Shown piece after piece: positions 10,798 through 18,930 of a DNA stretch of 64,000 bases; position 1 is the stretch's first letter; each line of letters begins with the position of its first letter. This stretch comes from Marchantia polymorpha subsp. ruderalis (lineage: Eukaryota; Streptophyta; Marchantiopsida; Marchantiales; Marchantiaceae): NCBI GenBank assembly GCA_037833965.1, contig AP031356.1, positions 24,326,501 through 24,390,500 on the forward strand, in the 5' to 3' direction. The position numbers and the translations under genes were made by a program. Below the pieces are notes generated by a model, which did no database searches, was not told the DNA's origin, and saw nothing but the letters and a program-made list of their open reading frames with translations.

Positions 10798-11241
10798 TCA
10801 GTTGGAGCTTGAACCCGCTGAGGTCACTTTCTCTGTTTCAGCACTTAGCTTGCCGTCAAACCCTTCCACAAGTGATTCCAGAAGTGCCTTCACTCCGCTG
10901 CATTCGTGTCCCGCTGGTAGCCCAATCACTCCGCAATTGTCACAGAAGGTGGCGCTTTGGGATTCATGTGGCGATGATGGTCCCAAGTGAAGTTTCAAAT
11001 CTCCCAAGTTCCTCTTGCTCCTCAATCTTCTATCTTTGTTCCGCAGGGAACAATTGACAACCTTATGGCCCTCCTCTCCACAATAAAAACAAGTTTCACG
11101 TTTGACTCTTGGAGATTGACTCACTACTCTTTCTTCAAACTCCACCTTGAATTCTCTTGTATTGGAGTCTAAAGACACTATAACATCCAAGCCTTGAGGT
11201 ACTTTGGATAACCTAACCTTCCAACCTTCTTGTTCACTCAT
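10798..11241 (-). CDS. Accessory zinc-knuckle ORF, 147 aa, upstream of gag-pol
   Basis: An ATG-started frame lies between the primer-binding site and gag-pol of the young element. The protein has one canonical CCHC knuckle (CFYCGEEGHKVVNC, about residues 51-64). A second Cys/His cluster follows (CDNCGVIGLPAGHEC, about 99-113). A basic stretch lies between them and the tail is Ser/Thr-rich. The knuckle implies single-stranded nucleic-acid binding. It is a separate frame, 232 nt above the gag-pol ATG, and differs from the knuckle inside gag. It could be an extra nucleocapsid-like protein, a captured cellular zinc-knuckle exon, or a leader ORF read first by ribosomes. The function is not known to me. 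Confidence 0.7.
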   Translation of the reverse strand: MSEQEGWKVRLSKVPQGLDVIVSLDSNTREFKVEFEERVVSQSPRVKRETCFYCGEEGHKVVNCSLRNKDRRLRSKRNLGDLKLHLGPSSPHESQSATFCDNCGVIGLPAGHECSGVKALLESLVEGFDGKLSAETEKVTSAGSSSN

Positions 11242-11896
11242 TTTCCCATAAGGTAGAAACCACTCAAAAGACCTCTCCCAGAAACGCTATCTACTTGACG
11301 AAAACTGTGAATAAAGAAATCAAAAACTTTTGCTTTGTTATCTTGCTTTTGTACCCCCTCAACTTCAAATCAACATAACTTCGTCTCTAGACGTGATCTC
11401 TCAGTGAAATTTTGACTCAAACGTAGCTTATCTTCCAATACACACTCGTACGAAGTTTCAAAGCCTAAATTGAAATACAGAAAAAGTAATCAACTCTGTA
11501 CAAACTTTCCAGAGAGCAGACTTTTGATACCCGTGAAAACCCACTCAACTTCTAACTCTCATATCTTTCTGTTAACACATGATCTGGACCTGAAACAAAA
11601 ACGTAAATTTTCTCTATTATTCACTCTAAAATCAATAAAAACTTTGAAGAATACCTTCAAAAATACTTTTCGGTGTCTAAGATCACTTTTCTCTCAAAAA
11701 GACATGTTTACGTGAACAAAACATACAAAATCACTTCTAGGCTATCATATGAGACTATGGGATAAACAAATGGAATTTCGCTCTCAAGCACACTCTCCGC
11801 TCTTTCATTCCCCAATGTTAACACCAAGTGATCCCTCATGGATACTTTCTCTCGAGCTAGAAATCGAATCCTAAACATTCCGCCTTCTAGATTGAG

Positions 11897-11914
11897 GTCC
11901 CGGCAACGGAACCA
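11897..11914 (-). promoter_or_regulatory. Primer-binding site, tRNA-Glu type
   Basis: On the minus strand TGGTTCCGTTGCCGGGAC lies 4 nt inside the 5' LTR (LTR edge at 11919). It is complementary over 18 nt to the 3' end of the plant tRNA-Glu whose acceptor arm starts TCCGTTG, as I recall that tRNA. This fixes the element's orientation. Confidence 0.85.
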
Positions 11915-11918
11915 AAAA

Positions 11919-12776
11919 TGCAACCTCCGGGCTGACTCTCACTCAGGTTTACCTCTGATGGCTTTGTGGTAGCGCATCATGGTTCTAGAAGACTAAGATT
12001 CATACTCTCACTCATGTCCCAAACACCTTCTCTTACAAACTCTCATGTATCACTCCAACTCACACACAACTCTCCTCACATCACCCTCTTCACATAAATG
12101 CAAACACACGTCGATACTCCAAGATACTCAAAAACTTCACTCCTTCATTACTGAAACAAGTCCTCACACATGACTCTCCAAACTTGCTTGAGAGGTGCTA
12201 CTCTACCTCTCTATTTATACTACTTGAGAAGTTACCATAGTAACATGTGGTAATTTCTCCTAACTTACTTTTACCTAGGTAAGTTTGACTAACCTTCTCT
12301 ACGTGGCAACATGCCATTGGCCTACCTAAACCTTCTAGAAGCTTCCGGAATCCAAGGTTGAGGTGGCGACATGCCATTGGAAGCTTTTAAACTTCTACAA
12401 GCTTCCTAGCCACTAAGTCAACATTAGACTTAGTCTAGCCAATCATCTTTCATACATTTAGTCAAACCAATCAAATCCAAGCTTCTAGTCAAATATCTAA
12501 TCCCTTGGAATCTAGAACTTTTGTATAAGACAAAATAGAAGTGCTCACTCCTTGTAAAAGACAAAATAGAAGTGCTCACTCCATTCTTCTAGAACTCCGC
12601 TAATTACTCCGCCAACTATAGACATTGTAGCTAAACTTAGTCATGACTAGATAAACTTAGTTATAACTAACTAGTTTAGTCATAACTAGCTAGTCTTAGC
12701 TATGCCTTGGCTAATCATCCTTATTCCCTTGACCACTTCTAAGACTTAGTACATATGTGCAACACCCGGTCTTACA
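11919..12776 (-). repeat. 5' LTR of the young Ty3/gypsy element (858 bp)
   Basis: Same sequence as 4918-5775 wherever compared. The right edge ends in TTACA and is followed by the GTAC target duplication. The minus-strand transcript would start here. I did not identify a convincing TATA box. Confidence 0.95.
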
Positions 12777-13308
12777 GTACGGACCATGCGGACGGGACGG
12801 GTGGATGCGCTCTGGGACGGACGGAGTTGCGGCGGCGGAAGCGCCGACGAAGAGACAAGGAACGGACAGACCGGACGGAGACGGCTGACCACGGTCAACG
12901 CCTTCCGCGCCAGCGCGACGCCGCGCAAGGAATTCGCCTGCGCACAGGCGATCGCCTGTGCACAGGAGGATGAAGTTCCGCGCCGGCGGAGAATCCGCAG
13001 AGGAGTCTGCCTGCGCACAGGCAGGAGTGAACTTTTGTCCGACATGCGGACGCACGCGTCAAGGCAGAGGGGGATTGGCCGAGGGGCGGTACGAACAAGT
13101 GTACCGCGCAAGGCGGAAAACTCGCCTTCGGCGCTACGCCCCCATGTCCGCGGGGTAATACGCTCGCGGAGTTCAAATCCGCCAATTCGAGCGTGAGAGT
13201 TTAATCGACGACGGCGAAGCGTGAAGCCGCGCGTGAGAGCGAAGACCGTTCCAGCGTACAGCCGGCGCGGCCATCAAGTGAGACGTTCTTCACGAGCAAG
13301 AGCCGACC

Positions 13309-16300
13309 ATGACCTTCGACCGGGCGGCGGAGAACGTCCCATTCTTGAATTCGCGATTCCAATCTCTTGTGCGCGCTGCGCGCATCCATCTGCTGGCTGC
13401 GGAACATTCTCGACGTCGTCGCACAGGAGATTTCTTGTTGATTGAGGGAGAAGTGAATGCGCGTGATTTGGAATTGAGGGCGATTAGAGTTTGCCGAGAG
13501 AGAAAGAAGCGCGGGCAGTGCGGAAGTAGAATGAGCGGGCGAGCGAACTCCAGGAACGCAATGACGAGACCGAGCAGATTGCGGATGGTGCCACTTCGCC
13601 TACCACAGAACGGGCTGCGCGCTTTCGAGGAGCGCTTAATAGCAAGAAAGCTCGATTTCTTGCTATGGGGATGGAACTACATCTGTGCGAATATGGTGCG
13701 CGAGTGGCTAGAGCCACAGGGACCACCCTCGCGCGGATTGCGTCCGCATGTTGACCGGTGGACAGTCCAAGATTGGGCGCAGGCGTTGGGAAGATGTGCT
13801 GGCATGCCAGGGCATCTCCTTTTCGACAGTGAGAGCATCAAGGTGACCAAGCAGGAAGAGGCGCAATTTGTGGAGCTGTTCAAGACCGGGAGGTCTACCA
13901 AGAATGGGTACAGGACCCGTGATTACAAGGATCGATTTCGCCGGACTTTGTCCGCGGCGCTGATGCAATTATTGCAGCCGCACCGCGCCTGCTACATCAC
14001 ATTGTGGCAGGTCTCTTTTGTGGAGTGCGTCATCGAGGGAACTCCAATTCACTGGGCGAGCATCCTGCACAGGGTGATGCGACAGCACGCGTTTGAGGAG
14101 AAGGGGGGAACTCTAAACCATCTCTCTCCTTTCCTCATCAATTTTTATCGACAGCGGAATTGTTTGACAGCGGCGGAGCTTGAACATTTTCCGCCATTGT
14201 CCATCGACCATCCCGGGAAGTATGTGCGGGAGAATGAGGTCGACACTGATGCAGAGGAGTCACCGACTTCTACCCCATCAAGGCGGAGGGACGAAGGGAG
14301 ACACACTCCTGCAGCACGAGTGCCGCGGAAGCGGCGATGGAGGGAAGAGTCTGAAGAGGAGCAGCATCAAGAACCCTCTGCTCCCATTCGACCGCGGCCG
14401 CTGTGCGAGCCATACAGCCGGCCGAAGCAGAAGGCACGTAGACTGGTGTTACCAGCCGACAGTGCGGACACGGCGACGATTGCGACGGAGAAAGGAAGTG
14501 CGTCGCCAGAGAAGCATGAGGAAGCGCGGACGACCGCAGGAGCAACGGGACCCGCTGCAACCTCGACGGGAGAGAGGCCGCCTACGGGCCAAGGGCCTCC
14601 GGAGTTACCACGTGCGATGCGGACAGATGTTCCGTTTGCGCACAGACGAGCCTCCGCGGACGGACGAGCCTCCGCGGACAGGCGTTCACAAGTGGACGTG
14701 GATCTACGCTTACGCGTGGGAAGGAGCAGTCCGCCTGTGCACAGGCGCTCACCTGTGCACAGGACGCCTGTGCACAGGACACCTCCACACGTGCCGCCTG
14801 TGCACAGGCAAGAATCACCCCCGTTCCAACGTAGGAAGGGGAAGGAGCCGGCGGAAGAACCGCCTACGAGACACCGGCCCTCGGGGCCAGACCCTCCGGC
14901 GCACCACGCGCCGCAATTTGCGCCTTCGGCGCCAGGGCCTTCGATCCGAGGAGATACGAGCAGGGAGCGTGCGGAGGCCGCACCATCGGCGGGAAGTCCG
15001 CCGATAGATGCGCCTTCGGCGGTAGGGCCTATAGGCCAAGGAACATCGGGCGAGCGGCCCCCGGCCATGTCGCCTTCGGCGATGGATGTCCGCGGCGCTA
15101 CGTCGGCGGCGGACAAGGCGCCGGCAATTGCGCCTGCGCACGGGCCGGGCACAGCCCCCACGGACCAATCAAGGGAGCAGCAATAGACGGTGGAGCGGAG
15201 TGACTGTCCGCGGGATGAAATTTCGATGCGCGATGCGCAATCAAACCCCGCGCAGCCACCCTCCGCTCGATCGCCTTCGGCGGCGGGCGACGGCGGCAGA
15301 GAGAACGCGGTAGACAACCAACAAGCGAGCGACGGGGATGCCGCACGAGTACATTCGCCTTCCGCCTTGGACATTTTGGCGACGAGCAGCGAGGCTGCAG
15401 CCGTGCCTTCGCAGGCAGCACACGTCGATGACGTGCAGCCCCACTCGGGGCAGTCGCCGACGCAATCAATGGCGACTGAAATTCTCCACTCGGATGATGA
15501 CGACGGAGGCTCCACGGAAGAAATGTCAGGAGCAGAAGACACCGAGGAGGAGGAGGAGGAAATTGTTGGAGCGCCGGCGGCGGCGCTCTCTGAGCAGGTG
15601 ATTCCGTTGCTGAGGTACTTGGATCGCAAGGTCGATAAATACGCCGACCCACTCCAGCCGGGATCTTACATCGAATTAGTGCGCAGGCGGACTCGCACTA
15701 AAGTCCACACCAGCAAGCTATTAGCTAGAGTGGACCAGGAGTTGAGGGAATTGAAGGAGAAGCATGCATGCTTGTGGGGTCAGTACAAACTTAATCAGAA
15801 ATTCTACAAGCACTCCGAGAAGATGAAGGATGAGAAACTGGACGAGCTCACCAAGGAGCAGGTGAAGGTCAAGGAAGCACTCATTTCTGAGCAGGCCCAG
15901 AATCAGATTTTGTCAGAGGAGCTCGTGCGACAGACGCGGTTGTTGGAACAATGTCAGCTCGCACGGCAGGCGGATGAAGAGTTAATCCGCAGGTTACAGT
16001 CAGAGTGTGGCGAATTGAGAGCGCAACGTGCTGAAGCCGAATCGCAATTAGTGATAATTGAAGAGGATCGCAGGAAGGAGGCGGATCGCACGAAGGTGGA
16101 GACGGCGAGGCGAGTCGCCCACTGTCTCAAGGGCTACGCCCACTGGGAAGTGAAGGCGCAGGAGAAACTCACACTGCGTGAGTTTGAATTGCGCGCAGCC
16201 GGGTTGTTGTCAGGCGACAGTAGGAGTCGGCGGAAGGTAGCAAAGAAGCTCGATGCCTTTCTGTCGAAGGCACAGGATACCATGTCCGCCCTCGAAGTGG

Positions 16301-16449
16301 AGGTGTCCGCGGCGTTGCAGCGTTTGGGACTGCGCAGTCGAGCGGAAGATTGGCAGGGTAGGGAGTTAGTGCGCGGCAGTCGGCCGCGCAGGAGACGTAG
16401 TACAGGTTCCGCGGAGTGTAGTGTAGCGTGGTTCCGTGCAGGCGTGTAG
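13309..16449 (+). pseudogene. ORF inside giant LTR copy A, about 1,046 codons, near-whole
   Basis: It begins with an ATG at 13309 (MTFDRAAENV) in U3 and ends just before the TATA box. About one break is present. Regions by residue: a basic N-terminal part (1-125); a conserved block (about 128-290, with VREWLEPQGPP, WTVQDWAQALGRCAG, KNGYRTRDYKDRFRR, HLSPFLINFY); a Pro/Arg-rich low-complexity middle coded by short palindromes (about 440-620); and an acidic stretch (about 728-755). A long heptad-like coiled coil (about 800-1010, LSEELVRQTRLLEQCQ) and a basic C-terminus follow. It has no RT, protease, integrase or membrane segment. The layout recalls the extra ORFs of plant Tat/Athila relatives, which normally sit beside gag or pol, not in the LTR. 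The function is unknown; the coiled coil suggests self-assembly. Confidence 0.75.
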
Positions 16450-16485
16450 CGTAGTGCAGTGTAGTGCTAGGTAGGACTTAGAAGG

Positions 16486-16493
16486 TATAAAAT
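16486..16493 (+). promoter_or_regulatory. TATA box of giant LTR copy A
   Basis: TATAAAAT in the context AGAAGGTATAAAATAGTTCC, 37 bp after the ORF stop. The same motif is at 20036 and 62869 (plus), 40115 (plus), 25206 and 28060 (minus). It marks the end of U3, so the ORF lies upstream of the start site for genomic RNA. Confidence 0.75.
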
Positions 16494-16650
16494 AGTTCCA
16501 GGCGTTTTGCCTGGGGTTCTTTCCCATCAGAAGTGCAGATCAGGAACCCATTTCCTTTGCGTGTTTGTGTCCTTGAGTTCTGTCACCACGCACGAGGAGT
16601 TACAACTTAGCGTTCCGCATTTTGTAGCTGAAGGCCTTCGGCCGAATGTT

Positions 16651-17241
16651 CAGAGCTAGTACATTGGTTAGAGACTTGAGTAGTTCGGATCTGCACCTGC
16701 GGGTGACTGCCGATGCTCAGAGCCAGTGACTAGTTAGATACTTGAACAGTTTCGCCCCTACACCTTCGAGTGTTCCTTTCTGATTGTACTCCTTTGGGAT
16801 TTTTCCCCTGAATGCCAAAGTGAAGTTTTGCTACTTCGTGTAAGCCTTGGTTGTAAATTCAGGTTACGCTGCAGCAGGTGCCTTGAGGGTAACCCCTGTA
16901 GTATTTCTGGGAATGACAAGTGCCTGAGAATTCAAACTCTTCAATAGACTGTTGTTGTGTTACTGGAATGTTTCACAGTGAGTCCTTCAGTGCGGGCCTG
17001 TGTTCTCTGCGCGTTTTGTGAGTTGAGAGTGTTGTTCACCGCGTAGGAGTGACTTCGATCCGAAGTAGGCAGTCCAAACCGGGTTTCCTACACTAGCAGC
17101 AAGCTAGTGGAAGTGTTGTAAAAGCCGGAGTTGGAAGTCACTGCCCGCAGCTTTGCCGAGTGTACTCTTGAGAGACTTTCCCCCTGAAATCTTGAAGTAG
17201 AGGTCCTAACGGATCTCTAGGTTGTGTTTCGGTAGTTTCAG

Positions 17242-17272
<31 letters not shown>

Positions 17273-17370
17273 GCTGCACTGTGCGACCTCCGAGTGCGCT
17301 CCGAGTGGACACTTGCAGTATTTCTGGGAGTGACAGTTGCCTGAGAATTCAAACTCCTCAATAGTCTGTT
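16651..17370 (+). repeat. R-U5 of giant LTR copy A, built from duplicated modules
   Basis: Two pairs of diverged direct repeats are visible. Module one: 16652-16711 and 16718-16772 (AGAGCTAGT.. / AGAGCCAGT.., each followed by a TTGA(G/A)(T/C)AGTT stretch). Module two: about 16863-16953 and 17268-17370 (TTACGCTGCA ... GAGAATTCAAACTC ... CAATAG). All copies with this part keep the arrangement. Confidence 0.75.
17242..17269 (+). repeat. (TG)n microsatellite in U5, copy A
   Basis: A pure GT run at a fixed place in U5. It is homologous to 20793-20821, 24434-24455 (AC), 27290-27309 (AC), 40874-40889 and 63614-63629. Length differs per copy. Copies D and L lack a long run. Confidence 0.9.
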
Positions 17371-17467
17371 AAAACGTGACACTTTGTACCCTGTGTGTTC
17401 CTCTGTCCCTGTGGGTTCGACCTTTCTACCACTATATTGCAGTTTTAGCCTTTAGTGGGTTATTACA

Positions 17468-18930
17468 GTCTTCGGCTCCGGACGTCTCCGGCTGCGAACA
17501 TCTCCGGCTTCGGACGACTTCGCGACAACTGCGAGCAGGCCTTCGGCGAACTCGGAGTCGGCAAACTCTGAGCCGGTGAACATCGTGCAAGGGCCATCGG
17601 CGAAACAGTAAACTCGGCATATCTTTTTCATTTGTTAACGGTTTGATTTGATTAGGGTCCTGTTGGAAAGAGCTCGCGACGCTCGTTCCAACGAGACCAA
17701 GAACTCTTCAAACGGACAAGGCGTCACTGAGTTATGAGCGTCGAAAGCGGCGGATAGGGTAGGACAACATCGAACCGGAAGACATCAAACCGGCGAACAT
17801 CGTGCCGGCGCCTTCGGCGATAACAGGTAACAGGGCTTCGGCGGTGTGCCTTCGGCGAAGGGTAAAACAGGCATAACTTTCTCAATTCATAACGGTTTGA
17901 CCCAGTTAGGGTCTCGTTGGAAAGAGCTCGACCTGATCGTTCCAACGAGCTCACGAACTTGTGAAACGGAGCTAGGATATGTGAGTTATGGGTGTCGGGA
18001 GTGACTGTTATGGATAAGCAAAGGTGTGGTCGTGCGTCTTCGGCGGGTGGATGCCTTCGGCGGTGCGCGGAAGAGGATTCCCTCCGGCGGTGATCGGGTG
18101 GTCAGGAATATAGAACGTGCAGGTGTGGCAGCGGCGGCGGCGTGAAGTCAAGTGGGGAAGGCAAGACGACGGTGCATGTAGTCGCGCAAGGGGAGTAGGC
18201 AGCGACCCATCATTGCGAGTGTTGCATTTCAGGCGGGCTGTGTGTGTCTCGGCCTTGAACTTCGAAGTGGGGAGTTCGGCCTGGGAACGGAGAGCTGGTG
18301 GTGTGCGTGTGTGGAGACGGAAGTGGTGAGAATTAGAAGGGGAGTGTGGAGAGTTTGAAGTAGGAGGAAGCAAACTCTCGTGGGTGGAGAGTCGTATCAG
18401 AGAGTGAAATTTGAGTGGGATCTGAGATTGAAGTGTAACATCTGTGAGTGGGATCTGAGATCAGAGTGGAAGATCTGAGAATGGGAGCTGAGAGTGAAGT
18501 GAAATCTGAGACTGAGATCTGACAGTCGGAATCTGAATTTGACACTGAAAAGGCAAAGTTGAATCTGAGAGAGGAATCTGGTGGGGTCTGAAGGTGGAAG
18601 CTGAGAAATCGACATTGAGGTCTGAGTAGGAATTGAGAGTGGGACTGGGATCTAGGATAGACCACAGCGGCTGTGGTGTTGAAAAAGTCACCCAGAGTTG
18701 AGTTAGATCTTTATGTAACAAAGAGTTTGTCTGCTGCCCTTGTGGAGATAGCAGACAGCAAGTTATCATTTTCCGTTCTGGATAAATTGTCTGTGAACGA
18801 GCAAGTGTTTATGATCTTGTTGTCTTGGATACACTTTGAGCACATGGCTTGCGATCAGAGAAGTTAAATTATGGGAGTTCGAACCCCCACCCGGACTACA
18901 AACGCTGAAGGGTGGGAAGGTTTGGCTCAC
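17468..18930 (+). mobile_element. Older LTR-like repeat, right part, and unassigned DNA
   Basis: 17473-18000 continues the sequence interrupted at 4202 and holds two more copies of the U3 motif block. From 18000 the sequence is unrelated to the giant LTR. It includes a degenerate tandem array (18395-18660), a small perfect hairpin (18661-18677, ACCACAG/CTGTGGT) and no convincing gene. A short frame at 18673-18867 is not recognised. The right edge is where giant-LTR coding sequence resumes at about 18931. Confidence 0.5.
18395..18660 (+). repeat. Degenerate tandem repeat, RTCTGAGA core
   Basis: About 13 copies of a core like (A/G)TCTGAGAGTG are spaced roughly 15-20 bp apart. Units are too diverged for a clean period. 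The run is purine-rich on the plus strand. Confidence 0.7.

Larger units (their letters stand above)
4918..12776 (-). mobile_element. Complete-looking Ty3/gypsy LTR retrotransposon, very young
   Basis: Its LTRs (4918-5775 and 11919-12776) are both 858 bp and looked identical wherever I compared them. The element is flanked by GTAC (4914-4917, 12777-12780), a 4-bp target duplication. The uninterrupted site is visible at about 35733, where the same giant-LTR sequence reads on without an insert. On the minus strand the order is 5' LTR, tRNA-Glu primer-binding site, accessory zinc-knuckle ORF, poly(A) tract, one gag-pol frame, 3' LTR. It looks whole and I saw no break in the main frame. Identical LTRs suggest recent insertion, and it must be younger than the giant LTR it interrupts. 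The lineage is non-chromodomain gypsy. Confidence 0.95.
4203..17467 (+). mobile_element. Giant-LTR family, solo LTR copy A (5.4 kb net), split by a nested Ty3/gypsy element
   Basis: It starts TGTGGTACCCCAC at 4203 and ends GGGTTATTACA at 17467. It is flanked by the perfect 5-bp target duplication GTCTT (4198-4202 and 17468-17472). Removing the nested element 4918-12776 and its duplicated GTAC leaves 5,402 bp. In order it holds: a U3 leader with the conserved hairpin motif (4515-4560), palindrome-rich DNA, a long ORF (13309-16449), a TATA box (16486), and an R-U5 of about 0.95 kb with tandem modules and a (TG)n run. There are no direct repeats at its ends, so the whole unit is one LTR left by LTR-LTR recombination. 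The ORF looks nearly whole (about one break). The copy at 35470-41087 is almost the same sequence, so amplification is recent. Confidence 0.85.

Noticed and set aside
14720-14815. CRISPR-like array of CACAGGCG words
   Set aside because: Units are short palindromes at irregular spacing within a coding frame, with no constant-length unique spacers.
14367-15629. Long minus-strand frame (420 codons) opposite the LTR ORF, repeated at 37996-39258
   Set aside because: Palindrome-rich, GC-rich coding DNA opens the other strand by itself; composition is low-complexity Ser/Ala/Gly with no domain.
17410-17467. B-box-like GGTTCGACC near each giant-LTR end, suggesting a pol III SINE
   Set aside because: No A box at proper spacing, and the unit is explained as the U5 end of an LTR.
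18870-18910. tRNA-like GTTCGAACCCCCAC stretch
   Set aside because: No acceptor, D or anticodon arm can be paired around it.
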